Shown here: piece by piece, positions 1-16,226 of the stretch | Numbering within the stretch: the stretch's first letter is position 1 | How the letters are laid out: each line of letters begins with the position of its first letter | Assembly: GCF_964355755.1 (NCBI RefSeq) | Contig: NC_092671.1 | Span: 16,217,501 to 16,281,500 of the forward strand | DNA: 64,000 bases | From: Antedon mediterranea | Lineage: Eukaryota > Echinodermata > Crinoidea > Comatulida > Antedonidae | Direction of reading: 5' to 3' | Notes under the pieces: model-generated | Seen by the model: only the letters and a program-made list of their open reading frames with translations | What the model was told of the DNA's origin: nothing | Database searches by the model: none | Translations under genes and position numbers: made by a program

Positions 1-171
1 TGCATTTCACAAGCATAAAATAAGCTTTTTCCCCAAACTTTATTTTCAGAGAGACTACAGTATGGGGTAGTAGTACTAGCTAGGGATAAAGATGCAATAA
101 AGCAAACATTTTAAAAACATTGTCGAAAATGATCATTTTTTAGTCACAGAACGATGTTAGTAAACAAGTTA

Positions 172-187
172 CGCCCTCTGTTGGCCA
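172..187. promoter_or_regulatory. CTCF-like motif in CDK2 intron
   Basis: CGCCCTCTGTTGGCCA reads in reverse complement as TGGCCAACAGAGGGCG, close to the bilaterian CTCF core. It is the best of about nine related motifs in the window. Binding is inferred from sequence only. Confidence 0.35.
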
Positions 188-355
188 CTTGGAAGATGCA
201 CAAAATAAACAAGGTTTCCGAAGTAATAAATTGAATATAAAAATACGTTTTTTAGTAATTTATTATATATATTATATCTAATCAACATTGTCAATAATAA
301 AATACGGATTGTTAACCACCTTTAAAAACATGAATATGAATTTGGTCTAAAGTGA

Positions 356-452
356 GACGTTTCGGCCCAAAAGTGGGCCGAATCGTCCCACCAAAAGCGG
401 GCCGAATAGTCCCGGGCCGAATCGTCTCAGGGCCGAATAGTCCTGGAACCGT
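356..452. repeat. GGGCCGAATMGTCC minisatellite
   Basis: Four to five degenerate, GC-rich copies of a unit like GGGCCGAATCGTCCC sit in AT-rich intron DNA. The first unit is partly in the opposite sense (TTTCGGCCC), so short hairpins are possible. Confidence 0.7.
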
Positions 453-616
453 TTATAAAATGTAAAGCATTATTCGATGCAATTGGTGGTAAATAAAATT
501 TCGACCTACAGTATTCAAACAATAATCATACAATTATTTACGACATCTGTAAGATTATCCAGTGCATATTAAATCTTACAATGTTCTTACAATTCATTGT
601 TCTTTTCATTTTTCAG

Positions 617-4275
<3,659 letters not shown>

Positions 4276-4284
<9 letters not shown>

Positions 4285-5869
4285 TTAGATACTGTTTGCA
4301 CAATCCACTTACAAAGGTAGTCTACAACTCCCACTTGTGTTCATATTCTTGTATCAGAGAGACAAAATATTGATATCAGATTAGTAGATATACAGGTGGT
4401 ATTGTTTTATTTACATGATGATCCACCTGTGTTATATAAAACTCGTAATAGTGTTGAGGTTTGAATAACTGATGGCCAATATTGTAGCAGCGTATATGGA
4501 TATATTTCTATCCTGTATGCATGTTCATCCAAGTGAATTGATCTTTCCCTCAGTAAACAAGTAATCGTGTTCGTTGCGACACAGTCCATCTTCATCCTGA
4601 CTGATGTTTTAATATAGTTACGATGTAAATAGTACTAGATTGAAGGACAGTGTGCAAGTAACGAACGTATCACTTAAGCTTGCTTGCAGTATGTGTACAT
4701 ATCGGAAACACTACAACTTTTATAAGTAATTTTTTGAACTAAAAAAACCTTTTTTTTTTACTGATTTTATGACTCGCATGATGATTTTGATGTTAGTTGT
4801 TGTGCAATTTATTTTAAAAACAAAGATGTATTGGATACCCACCTGTTATTCGTAATTTCTACTATATAGAGTTATAGAGTTAGTCTGCATGCTGATAGAA
4901 TATGTACAGTGTTATAAGGGTGTTGTGTTTTTAACAAGACTGGTCGTCATTGACCATATATAAACTACAACATTTTAAAAATAGCAAGATTGGAAGATCC
5001 TATGTATTTAAAAAAATTGCTGCCCCATTATATTTCAGCCGATTCTCGGTACTGTATCTATTTCCGAAGTATCATAGGAATATTTAGTAATATGATATCA
5101 CATGTTTTTCACATGTATCTAGTACTTACTTAACAGTACACCTAACTTTACATGATACAGGCACCACATGTGATGATGTATTACCAAATATTCCTATGAT
5201 ACTTCCGAAATAAATAGTATGTGGAGATACAGCACTGGAAAACGGGTGTATATTTTATATTGGTACAGCACTGCATTATATTAATATTGCCATAAGAAAT
5301 AGAAAAATAACACATTTACTGTGGGTCATGTTTCCATGCTTCAAAACACTTAAAAATATAACAGATTTTAACGTAATAATTACATTCGATTTTATTCTAC
5401 ATTTGCTATTTCCGAAGACCACTGTAATTAATGCTGATTACTGTATAAATACAGGTAATACAAAAATGAGGACAGTTGTTTGTTTGAACCTTTGTTTTTT
5501 TTAGAACAGACGCGACATTTGATAGTTTGTTTAATTTCAAATGTGCTTTGTTTTAATCCGTATTAAAATAAGAAATGCATTCAGTTAATTAGTCTAATAA
5601 AAAAATAATATTATGTAATAACCTAATTTATTAACCCAATCTATGAAAAGTGAGTTTTCAAAATTGATTTGTCATTTTCTGTGTTCCATAATGCCATTAT
5701 AATGTTGTTTTATTTGCCAAAGAAAACTAAAAGTTCCCATTGTTTTTATATAATACTATAATTACTTAACTAATTAGAAATGGTTTTATTCATAAACAAT
5801 AGCGTATTTTTATGAGGTTATTGTCTGGTGTTAATATAAGTATTCCATTTTGATAAAATATTCTATTCA
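4276..5869 (+). repeat. Tandem duplication of CDK2 3' flank, copy 1
   Basis: The block starts at AATAGCTGATTAG, which includes the CDK2 stop codon, and ends near TGATAAAATATTCTATTCA. It recurs almost unchanged at 5905-7772. It is probably the CDK2 3' UTR, with candidate AATAAA signals such as that near 5210. No coding frame is convincing. Confidence 0.92.
5057..5217. repeat. Long hairpin in CDK2 3' flank, copy 1
   Basis: The left arm CTATTTCCGAAGTATCATAG is matched by CTATGATACTTCCGAAATA on the right. Further inside, ATCACATGT pairs with ACATGTGAT. The whole fold spans about 160 bases and could be an embedded MITE or an RNA hairpin if transcribed. Confidence 0.8.
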
Positions 5870-5904
5870 TACACTTTTTATTGCACATAGCATTCCTACA
5901 CCCT

Positions 5905-7772
5905 AATAGCTGATTAGATACTGTTTGCACAATCCACTTACAAAGGTAGTCTACAACTCCCACTTGTGTTCATATTCTTGTATCAGAGAGACAAAATATT
6001 GATATCAGATTAGTAGATATACAGGTGGTATTGTTTTGTTTACATGATGATCCACCTGTGTTATATAAAACTCATAATAGTGTTGGGGTTTAGATAACTG
6101 ATGACCGATATTGTAGAAGTGTATATGGATATATTTCTATCTTGTATCAGACAGACAAAATATCAATATCAGATTAGTAGATATACAGGTGGTATTGTTT
6201 TGTTTGCATGATGATCCACCTGTGTTATATAAAACTCGTAATAGTGTTGGGGTTTGAATAACTGATGGCCGATATTGTAGAAGTGTATATGATTATATTT
6301 CTATCCTGTATACATGTTATCACTGTCTTCATAAATCATCCAAGTGAATTGATCTTTCCCTCAGTAAACAAGTAATCGTGTTCGTTGCGACACTGTCCAT
6401 CTTCATCCTGACTGATGTTTTAATATAGTTACGGTGTAAATAGTACTAGATTGAAGGACAGTGTGCAAGTAACGAACGTATCACTTAAGCTTGCATTATG
6501 TGTACATATCAGAAACACCACTACAACTTTTATAATTCATTTTTTGAACAAAAAAATCTTTTTTTTTACTGATTTTATGACTCGCATGATGATTTTGATG
6601 TTAGTTGTTGTGCAATTTATTGTAAAAACAAAGATGTATTGGATACCCACCTGTTATTCGTAATTTCTACTTTAAGTATACTCGGCACAAACAAATTTAT
6701 TATTTATTTAAAAAATATTAAAAATATTAATAATATAATATAAGAATTGTGCCATAAGTTATAGAGTTAGTCTGCATGCTGATAGAATATGTACAGTGTT
6801 ATAAGGGTAATGTGTTTTTAACAAGACTGGTCGTCATTGACCATATATAAACTACAACATTTTAAAAATAGCAAGATTGGAATATCCTATGTACTTAAAA
6901 AAAATTGCTTCCCCATTAATATTTCAGCCGATTCTCGGTACTGTATCTATTTCCGAAGTATCATAGGAATATTTAGTAATATGATATCACATGTTTTTCA
7001 CATGTATCTAGTACTTACTTAACAGTACACCTAACTTTACATGATACAGGCACCACATGTGATGATGTATTACCAAATATTCCTATGATACTTCCGAAAT
7101 AAATAGTATGTGGAGATACAGCACTGGAAAACGGGTGTATATTTTATATTGGTACAGCACTGCATTATATTAATATTGCCATAAGAAATAGAAAAATAAC
7201 ACATTTACTGTGGGTCATGTTTCCATGCTTCAAAACACTTAAAAATATAACAGATTTTAACGTAATAATTACATTCGATTTTATTCTACATTTGCTATTT
7301 CCGAAGACCACTGTAATTAATGCTGATTACTATATAAATAACCTACACTAGATTATTTATAATACAGGTAATACAAAAATGAGGACAGTTGTTTGTTTGA
7401 ACCTTTGTTTTTTTTAGAACAGACGCGACATTTGATAGTTTGTTTAATTTCAAATGTGCTCCGTATTAAAATAAGAAATGCATTCAGTTAACTAGTCTAA
7501 TAAAAAAATAATATTATTTAATAACCTAATTTATTAACCCGATCTATGAAAAGTGAGTTTTCAAAATTGATTTGTCATTTTCTGTGTTCCATAATGCTAA
7601 TATAATGTTGTTTTATTTGCCAAAGAAAACTAAAAGTTTCCATTGTTTTTATATAATACTGTAAATACCTAACTAATTAGAAATGGTTTTATTCATAAAC
7701 AATAGCGTATTTTTATGAGGTTATTGTCTGGTGTTAATATAAGCAATCCATTTTGATAAAATATTCTATTCA
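5905..7772 (+). repeat. Tandem duplication of CDK2 3' flank, copy 2
   Basis: This is the second copy of 4276-5869, with few substitutions. It has an extra internal duplication of about 160 bp (roughly 6000-6290, repeating the TGTATCAGA...ACAGGTGGTATTG block) and an AT-rich insert near 6670-6760. Open frames inside it are non-coding. Confidence 0.92.
6948..7107. repeat. Long hairpin in CDK2 3' flank, copy 2
   Basis: This duplicate of the hairpin at 5057-5217 retains both arms, so the fold is intact in both copies. Confidence 0.8.
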
Positions 7773-8168
7773 ATTAAAAATCATTAAAAACAATTAACTG
7801 TAAATGCTAAAATTGTTTGTAATTTTAAGTGAACTAAATTTTATGTAAAATGAAGTAATAAAATAAAGATTAGGTATTTTAAAAGTTTACTACTGACTCT
7901 ACTTTTTAAACAGTTCTTAAATCATTACATACACATAAACTAACCGTTTACGACTCGATTCTATTTCAATGTGTTGGGGTAACCCCCAATAGACTCACCG
8001 TGGCACATTTTTATGATTCGTTTAATCAACAGTAGTGTACATGATCATGTTTAATCATGCCAATCGCACCTAGCCATTTAATTTGGTATAGAAACAGGCC
8101 AAAACGTCATTCGCAAAACATGATATTGCGTGTTTTGAGAACTATACATTACACCGTAGAATCCCTAT

Positions 8169-8350
8169 AAAGCGTGGTTCCCACTAGCGACGCAACGCAA
8201 GGACGTAACGCAACGCAAGTGAATTGACCAATCACAAGCGATGGCTTATTCGCTTGTGATTGCTAACTGTCTAACATCTCTTGTCATTGGTTAAAACGCT
8301 TGCGTTGCGTTTACGTCCTTGCGTTACGTTCTAGTGGGAACCAAGCTTTA
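8169..8350. mobile_element. MITE, ACGCAACGCAAGGACGT family, copy a
   Basis: The ends AAAGCGTGGTTCCCACTAG and CTAGTGGGAACCAAGCTTT are inverted copies. Inside are ACGCAACGCAAGGACGTAA, CACAAGCGA and their complements. It is about 180 bp with no coding capacity and is flanked by TAA/TTA-like bases. It is the best-preserved of seven family members in the window. Confidence 0.88.
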
Positions 8351-8385
8351 ATGAGACTCCCATTTTGGGTTCCCCTTGTACCTTA

Positions 8386-8612
8386 GTATGGGTGTCCCAT
8401 GAATAGCAGTTGGCGTAGTCTTAATACATTTCTTACTTGTTCATTTCACGAGAAAGTGTCCCCTTCATATGGGTGTCCATTGAATATGTGTCCGGTGAAT
8501 GTAGGTGTCCGGAATAAAGGTGTCCATTGATAAATGTGTCCGGTGAATAAAGGTGTCCATTGGATAGGTGTCCATTGAATAGAGGTGTCCACATAATAGG
8601 CGCGTGTCCCAA
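8386..8612. repeat. GTGTCC minisatellite element
   Basis: About ten degenerate units of the type AGGTGTCCATTGAATA are present, with a single CATTTCACGAGAAAGTGTCCCC block before them. The same motif recurs around 9240-9420, 15301-15450, 18721-18890, 20440, 22190 and 25290-25400. The short reverse frame here only reflects the repeat. Confidence 0.75.
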
Positions 8613-8639
8613 AATAGCAGTTATACACTGTATGTAGTT

Positions 8640-10740
8640 CCTATTGTATTACATTAAAATATATACAGTACATGCATATTACTGTATCATCATCAGTTAC
8701 GCCTCTGCTGGGCTTTCACTAGCTTTCATGTCATTTTCCTCTGTAATGGACAGGATGGTTTTGTAAACAAACACATAAAGTATAAACCATTTACAGGAAT
8801 AATGTACGGAATGTTAAGATTGCACTCTAAATCATACATTAATGTAAATTTAATTTGGCGACCTGTATACATTATTCCCATGTACAATGTACTTAATGTA
8901 TACATACGATAAAATCAAGATGAGGTAATGATGTGTACATTTCGATACAATCAATTGCTAGTACATAGCCATGTTTAAGTGCATTACGGTAATGTGTAGG
9001 TGTTAATAATAATTGTATTGACAGATATAGGCAAGAACGATGTTCAAATAGCTAAGATGTCCACTACCTGATCGACTAATGCTTTGATTTTCTTCGTTAA
9101 GTGATTCAGTAATTGTGGTATATTTACAGGATTTAGATTTGGCATTCCCGGAATATTGACTTTAACAGTGAAGCCCTATTAATAAAAAATTGTCCTCGTA
9201 ATAAGGGTTAGTAATAGGCTAGACTATTTTCATGTATACCCTTAAAAGAGATGTCTCCTCCTGAATAGGGGTTGGTCGGAGTTGGTGTTACCCGATAACC
9301 CGATTTGAGGAGGAGCTCTGGTACGAAAGAAAAATCGTGTGTTAAAATCTAATATAGCCCCTCATTCACATCACGGGAATGTGTCAGCTAAATAAATAGG
9401 AGTGTCCGAAAGGAGGACAGATTCTACTCAGTATAATCAGAATTATCATTTTGTGGGTCGGTTTTTCTTTTTAAAGTTAAAAGATGAGCTTTATAATAAC
9501 AATTGGCGGTTTAAAAATGTGTTATTGTCTCCTGAGTTTATTTACGTTCACCTTGCCTTGTTTGGATATTAGTAGTTGATATTTTTTTTGTACTTTATTA
9601 TAGCATGTTTGTATGCATGAACTAATGTAGATAAAGGTACATTCCCAGCAATTTGAATCTACTTAATTATACGTTTTAAGCACGTTCTAGACAGTTTTAT
9701 TAATCTACTTGGAATTAAGTTGAAAAGTTGACTTTAATTGCTACGTGGCAGAATACGCTAATTGTAATTGTAATGGGATTGAACGAAATTAATATCGATA
9801 GGGACATCTTAAATGATATCAAGATGAAGATACTATTTAGTATTACACAAGTGTATTGATGCAAGAGTGCAATAACGTTAGCAAAGGTCTATGTTTTGAA
9901 ATTTAAACTTAACTTCAAACTATGTATTTTTAGGAATTTAAAAGATAATTAATTTATAATTGTTAGAATACGAGTTTGATAATATTAAATTAGATAAATA
10001 GTACCTTTAATTTTAACTATTTATTGACTTTTTAGGAAAGTTCAGTACATTGCTTGTATTTGTCGCCCTCTATCATATTTTAATGATGCCTCCTGATTGG
10101 CTAAATGTTTAGTACACCCCTCCCCTATTGGCTTATTATTATGCTCGTATAGATTAATCATTAAAAATAGATAGGTTTCATTTAATGTTTTATGCCATTT
10201 AGCATGCAAACAAACGTGGCTTGATGTAGACTTATAAACCGAAATGTGCTTGTAATCTAGACATTTTGTAGCCTTCGTTTCATTTAACTCAGTAGCGCAT
10301 ACTGTACTATAGCAAGTAACATACTTGATCAAATTAAGATTACCTGGTGTTTTATTATTCTCATTTAGTTGTTCATATAGTTGTGCGCATGCCCTCTGTA
10401 CATTGATCGTTATAGTTCAGAATATTGACTACCGTATGTCCAAGTCTTTTATTAACCATTGCTGGGATTATTTTATTAGCGTATTAATGTATGATTAATG
10501 GTAATGTTTGTATTTTATCGGTGTAAACACGGAATCAGTATCTTGTAATACTAATACAGTAAATAATGTTTACGGCATATAATGTTAAAAGATAACTTGA
10601 ACAGTACAGTACAGTACGTGTGTGGCTATTATTGCGTGGTATTGAAAAATAATATTAAAAGTCTTCATCATTCGTCGGAATATTAATTTAGTTATTATCC
10701 ACACTAACCGTTCGTCGTATATATGATTACAAAGAAAAAA
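8640..10740. other. Intergenic DNA, no gene seen
   Basis: AT-rich sequence with no exon-like frame. Only degenerate GTGTCC/GTCTCC motifs near 9250-9420 and a CGCCCTCTATC motif at 10063 stand out. Confidence 0.6.
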
Positions 10741-10747
10741 ATCATTA

Positions 10748-10925
10748 AGCTTATAGCTTAGTGGTTAAAAGCACGAAGCTTGGATAATTAATAGGAATGT
10801 TAACTGTCCCGGGAGAGGATTCTAAGTAGCTCACCACCTAAGCGGTAATAAGCAAGGCAACTCGTATTTTCGTTCGAGCGTATCGTCAAGCTGTATCTTT
10901 ACCTACATAATATAACACACATTAA
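10748..10925 (+). mobile_element. Degenerate tRNA-derived SINE
   Basis: TAGCTTAGTGGTTAAAAGCAC resembles an RNA polymerase III A box. About 50 bases later GAGAGGATTCTAAG resembles a decayed B box. The downstream part, with AAGCAAGGCAACTCG, is reminiscent of SINE bodies. It cannot fold as an intact tRNA. Confidence 0.5.
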
Positions 10926-10997
10926 TAATAGATCATAGTTAATGAATTTATAACAGATTTAGGTCTGCGCACCGACCACCGATATAACAAATATAAT

Positions 10998-11052
10998 TGA
11001 TTTCTGATAGATAGATAGATTGATAGATAGATATGGATAGAGATTGATTGAT
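10998..11052. repeat. GATA microsatellite
   Basis: An imperfect (GATA)n/(GATT)n run. Confidence 0.85.
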
Positions 11053-11399
11053 CTCTTTATTCTTTTAACAAAACGAAGAGAGAGAAAACATACCAATTGT
11101 TATTGCTTATAAAATTTAATGAGAAAAATAATACTACTACTAATTATTTGTAATTAACATGTGCTTTACAAGATTCCCTTAGCTGTAACTAACTTAAACT
11201 AACAATAGACTGTACTAATTTAATGTATTGTGATTTGAAATGATTTAAATGTTACTGATATGCATGCCGATATTTGCATACGGCATTTGTATTTTGGAAA
11301 GACGTCACAAACACATTTGAAACAATAAGTTATTTTCCTATACAACACAATGTTCAACAACTAACGTGGAATATACTTGTAATATGTCCCATTCTAACT

Positions 11400-11552
11400 A
11401 AAGATTGGTTCCTACTAGAACCGCAACGTAAGATCGTAGCAACGCAAGCGAGTTGACCAATGACAAGCGACAGTTCAAATATTTTATCGCTTGTGATTGG
11501 TCAAATCACTTGTGTTAAGTGCTTGTGTTGCGTTTCTAGTGGGAACCAAGCA
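11400..11552. mobile_element. MITE, ACGCAACGCAAGGACGT family, copy b
   Basis: The ends AAGATTGGTTCCTACTAGAA and TTCTAGTGGGAACCAAGC are inverted. The internal AACGCAAGCGAGTTGACCAATG and its mirror CATTGGTCAA-type motif are present. It is more diverged than copy a. Confidence 0.85.
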
Positions 11553-11651
11553 TAAGCAAACGTAAATTACACATAGTTATGTTGACAGTTTTACCAAGAT
11601 CACCAGTCACATTGGAGCGAAGATCATCACAATTATCCACGTCTTTATATT

Positions 11652-11806
11652 AAGCTTAGTTCCCTGCACATGGGCGCAGCGTAGGGATGTAGCCCGTCAA
11701 TTTGACCAACCACGACGTGTGAGTCATCCAAAATGTCGCCTGTGATTGGTCACCTCACTTTTCGTTATGTTGACGCGTCGCTGCGTTACGTCCAAGTGGA
11801 CCCATT
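11652..11806. mobile_element. MITE, ACGCAACGCAAGGACGT family, copy c (old)
   Basis: The same arrangement is seen in decayed form: AAGCTTAGTTCCCTG at one end, CGTCCAAGTGGACCCA at the other, and inverted TTTGACCAACCAC and GTGATTGGTCACC inside. Confidence 0.7.
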
Positions 11807-11809
11807 GCA

Positions 11810-13150
11810 TTATTTAGTAATAGCAATTTATTATATGACGAACACACACAATGTGACAATATGCGTATTAAATGCGTCAATTTAATATACTTATCCGTTG
11901 TATCCTGACTAGATGTATATTTAAATTATTTTAGTTATAGGATTGAAATGTAAAGATTTTACACTGATTAGAAAACAAACTAATCTAGTTCTGTTGAAAT
12001 GAATGACGAAACCATCATCGTTTAATTCGTATAAGCGTTGTACACTTTGTAACACGCATATTAAATTTGAACATCCAATTGACTTGTACATTATTTTATA
12101 GATAGAGCCATTAATTGATGCAATCCAAGTAGTTGTCACGTGTTTTTAGTTGACTATTGTCATTAGCTCGCCCCCGTCCTCTTTTCGTAATTTGATTTCA
12201 GAATTCCTTACAACGTTGGTAAATGCTATTCCTGTTTTAATTCTCCAGTTTTCTAACGACAGCACGGTGAACGATTATGTGTTAATCAAATGTACTTTAT
12301 TTTGAAGAGTACTGTAATTAGATTAACATCAAACTATTTGATAGATTGGTATAAGAACAGTCAACTTTTTATTAATAAAAAGCACTTAAGAATTTACAGT
12401 ATCTCAATAATAGAAAATAATTTTAAACATTATTTATTCTTTTAAGCTTAATATAATTTAATTATAAACCAAAACTGGAATATATTTATTATTTACTTTA
12501 CAGTCTATTATGTGGCACCTAAGTGACCAACCATCTTGATAACATATAGTATAATATAGCAAACCATGTGGAAGAAAGTTGCAGTCAACAGACAAGAAAC
12601 TGCGGCGCTTTTTATTGTCGCTATAGTACATTAGAGAGATCACAGGATTGGATGTGTGCACAGCTTCTCGCTATGCTCAGGATAGAGATGGGTGGAATGT
12701 CATCATAAGCAGGAGCACAAAGGGTCAGTCATGACTCACAGGACCACGACGACGATAGTACATTGTACCGTGGTATTGAGCGAGCAACCCAATCTTTATT
12801 ATCTTGGATGGTGTACTGTGAATGTACCTACCAAGAAAATATAATGTTTGCAGTTTTCCAATTATATGAACGAACGAAGTGATTGTTGTCATGTGTAATA
12901 TACTAGACCTATTTATAGTTGATTAATCTCAAAGATTTAGCTTCGAATTAATATTTTGAACGTCATCACACGTGGAAAAGAAACAATCACGCACGGTTTT
13001 TGTGAATGTACGTCGAGTTCTATGATGTTTGTTTGCCAAATTCATAAATGAAAATGTGATCATTTAACGGTGCTTACATAGTGGAGATAAAGGACAATAC
13101 ATCAACATCAACATGTTTTTATACACAATACGTAAATTAATGTATACCGG
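11810..13150. other. Intergenic DNA, no gene seen
   Basis: The two reverse frames of about 70 codons here have no splice context, no low-complexity bias and no recognisable domain. I see no supported gene. Confidence 0.55.
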
Positions 13151-13310
13151 CCTTCTTGAATTAAATTCATTCTGGTATCGGTAATACTATGGTTATCCCG
13201 GTGATTATTCGGCGTTTGGTTGTCCCAACGCATGAGAGATGAACTACACTCTATCGTTAGAGACGTTAAACATATTTTAGTTTTATGGTTGGAGTGATAA
13301 TCTATGGACC
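13151..13310. repeat. Dispersed direct repeat, copy 1
   Basis: A block starting CCTTCTTGAATTAAATTCAT and running through CGGCGTTTGGTTGTCCCAA to TGGAGTGATAATC recurs about 980 bp downstream at 14131-14270 in the same orientation. It is a transposon remnant or a local duplication. Confidence 0.8.
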
Positions 13311-14130
13311 ACGTCAGATAGATTAGTATATACATACTTAACATTGCATAACTACAACAGTCAACATTTATTCAACAATAACATCTATCCTTATTTTAAT
13401 TCATCACTGACGTCACGAAAAGACATAACATCAACACGTGGGCACGAATGCACAACGTATCGGCGTTGGCATGTGTGCGTTAAACGTTCCTTCTCGTGAT
13501 GTCACTAACGTATTATGAGACTTATTACTAAGTGAATTAAAAAAATAGCATATCAATGTTAAACTCTTATTATTCTTAATTGAAATATTTTGTCAACCTG
13601 TTAATTAAATTACAATGTGGTCTTTATGTTTTCCATTAGTGTTACAGTAATTGGGTGAAAGGCAGATGCAGTAGGCCTATTTGTTTCTAGATTTGTCCTA
13701 TCCTGTGTTGTGTATACTACGCTTGTCTGTAAAACTTGGTCAATATTCTCCGTTCTCTCCGGCATCTTGCATGAACGGTTTCTTGTACGTTTTTGACGAT
13801 GTTTGAGCTTTCAACCATTTTTCAATTTCTGTTGATAGAAAATAGATAGATTAGATATATGTTACAATACAGCTTAAATTGGAAATACAAGGAATGATGA
13901 ATGGAAATGTTTATTTAGCCCGGTTTAATAATTGTAGGATATATTTAGAGAACCCTTATGAACAAAGGAAAATAGGTTATGGAGTGAAGGCCTTTAATTT
14001 GAGTGACGATGATTGAATGGACCACTTGGTACTGTACATTTCAACAGTAAGAAAAGTCAGTATAACAGAACATAACGATAAATATTGTTGAAGATTGGTA
14101 AAGATTAGGTTAGCAGACCAAGCTAAAATT

Positions 14131-14270
14131 CCTTCTTGAATTAAATTCATTCTGGTAATACGTGTTTCAGTCTATGGTTATCCCAGTGAGTATTCGGCGT
14201 TTGGTTGTCCCAAAGCATGAAAGTTGAACTACACTCTATCGTTAAATACGTTGGAGTGATAATCCATGTA
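14131..14270. repeat. Dispersed direct repeat, copy 2
   Basis: This is a shorter copy of 13151-13310, with a small insert (ATACGTGTTTCAGT) and a deletion between CGTTAAATACG and TTGGAGTGATAA. A chance forward frame of 83 codons starts inside it. Confidence 0.8.
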
Positions 14271-15096
14271 GCCAAACAACTGGCTTGCTTTCCGAAAATG
14301 GTTGGGTATTTGGAAAAAAGGCAATATGTAGTAGTGTATGCCAGGAAAAATTTTATTCAGGAGACTCCGGTGAAGTTATTATGTCAAACACAGAGGTACG
14401 AGATCTGGAAATTAAAACAAATACATAATAATGGAAAATATTATATTATAGACTAGTCAAGAAATGCTGTAGGCATTTCGTGTTAAAAGCAAATATTAAG
14501 TTAATAGATTTATATATTTTTTATTTTATTGTTAAATGTTTTATATTTTTGTCATCACGTGACCTTTCCATCTTGGCAATGTGTAACTATATAATGAATA
14601 CAGAGATTATAACTCAATCGTGCTTGAACTACTGAAAGAAACTCGTTATCCTAATTAAATAGTTAATTATCGAAATTCAACAAAACGTGTATTCGAATCT
14701 AGAAAGATCAACGATCTTTAAGTGTAAATAATCTATACTTCAGTACCCTTTTACACTTGAGATATCCACTCAATATACAATCATCGATCTGGGTTACTGA
14801 TGCAATAAAAATCAATCACCCTTTGTCGAAAGTTAATGGATTTAATTGGTTCCATTTCGCGCTTCTACTTGTAATTTCCACCTATGTGTAGACGCTTTGC
14901 TTATTGTGCTTAAAGCGCGGATCTTACATAAGAATCTGCTGAAGTAGTCAATGATTTAATCATTAAATATAAATTGATATTCAAAAACAACGATTGATTC
15001 ATATAACAACAAATTAATTAAGAGCCAAATGTACAGGGAGCTTGGTTGCTGTACATGTTACAAGTACAACTCAGTGAGCACTATTCGTTTTACAGT

Positions 15097-15260
15097 AAAG
15101 CTCTGTCTACACTATCAAACTAGTTTGACAAAAAAAGTGTGATGTACCCAAATATAGTAGTGATATGCCCAAACATGGTAGTGATATGACATCGTGTCTA
15201 TATATGGGCACATCACATGTTTTTGTTACATAAAATTTGATTTGTGTAGACAAGGCTTAA
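15097..15260. mobile_element. MITE, TCTACACTATCAAAC family, short copy
   Basis: It begins AAAGCTCTGTCTACACTATC and ends GTGTAGACAAGGCTT. GTGTGATGTACCCA on the left mirrors TGGGCACATCACA on the right. It has only about two internal units, against the long array in the CDK2 intron copy. Confidence 0.85.
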
Positions 15261-15300
15261 TGCTATATTATTCTTCCAAAAGCAAAGTTCCTTAATACAG

Positions 15301-15450
15301 TAGGAGTGTCCCGTGAATACTGGATTGGCCGTACTAATGAATAGTACTGACTATCTTTTATTTCTCACGAAAGTCTCCTCAAATGGGTGTCCTAAAAAAA
15401 CATATTGCCGCTCGTTCATTTCGCAAGTGTCCCCTTAGTAGAGGTGTCCT
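15301..15450. repeat. GTGTCC minisatellite element
   Basis: It contains GGAGTGTCCCGTGAATA, a TTTCTCACGAAAGTCTCC block, CATTTCGCAAGTGTCCCC and TAGTAGAGGTGTCC. The same modules, in the same order, make up the element at 8386-8612. Confidence 0.7.
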
Positions 15451-15910
15451 AAGGAAGGCCTTCATTTGTACGTTCCACTACTACTTTGACCATCATACAT
15501 ATTCAACACCATGTTAATTGTCTAGGTGAATGACCAGCTTAAGATTTTGTTTGTTGAAATGACAATTTAAACGGAAACCTTAGCGCCGACAATTCCTTCT
15601 AAAATGTCTTTATATGATAAATGTTAACCAAATAATGGTTAAAACTTTACAATTTGACATCTGTGAATATATGAGATAATTAATAACATTGTGCTGTCAA
15701 TTCCAGTGGGGTGTGTTTACTGTATAAATATTATTCAAGGTATTGTAAATTTTTTTTTGAAATTATTAATCAAAATGTCATGGTTTTTATCTTCATTGTA
15801 GTTTCAGTTATATGCATGCTTTTTTCATGGGGTTAATTTATCGAGAATTTTGGAAAAAAACTTCAATTTTATAAATTACATACATTCTGACAATTAGTTT
15901 TAGTCCACAT

Positions 15911-16226
15911 TTAAAGATGTATTGTCCCCCCAAACACATGAAAAATGAAGATTAATAAAAAAAGAATTTGAATAGGTCATTTCGCAGTTTAATAAAGGTA
16001 ATCACTTCCGTAGAAAAAAACACTAACAATATAATGTTTTCACTTATAAAAATACAAATTAAACGTTTAAATTCAAACCTAAACCCATTTAATTGACTTC
16101 CAGTCAATTTGATTATTTTTTGCTTTAATTTACAGGGTTTTTTTCAGATTAATACATTTTTTCCATCAATTTTTTTGGTCAAAGTCAATAGCAATACAAT
16201 TTTTCAGAGGGACAATATGTCTTTAA
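15911..16226. mobile_element. MITE, TTAAAGATRTATTGTCC family, copy 1
   Basis: The terminal inverted repeats are TTAAAGATGTATTGTCC and GGGACAATATGTCTTTAA. The interior is AT-rich and non-coding, about 316 bp in all. The copy at 28772-29123 shares the ends and internal blocks such as GAATAGGTCATTTCGCAGTT and CAATTTGATTATTTTTTGCT. Confidence 0.88.

Larger units (their letters stand above)
1..616 (+). other. Upstream CDK2 intron (partial)
   Basis: This non-coding stretch precedes the first visible CDK2 exon and ends in a TTTTTCAG acceptor at 616. The exon encoding the kinase start, about residues 1-38 by human numbering, must lie left of the window. It contains a CTCF-like site (172-187) and a GGGCCGAAT minisatellite (about 359-450). 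Confidence 0.85.

Noticed and set aside
8446-8628. 60-codon reverse frame rich in GHI/WTP repeats
   Set aside because: It is a translation of the GTGTCC minisatellite.
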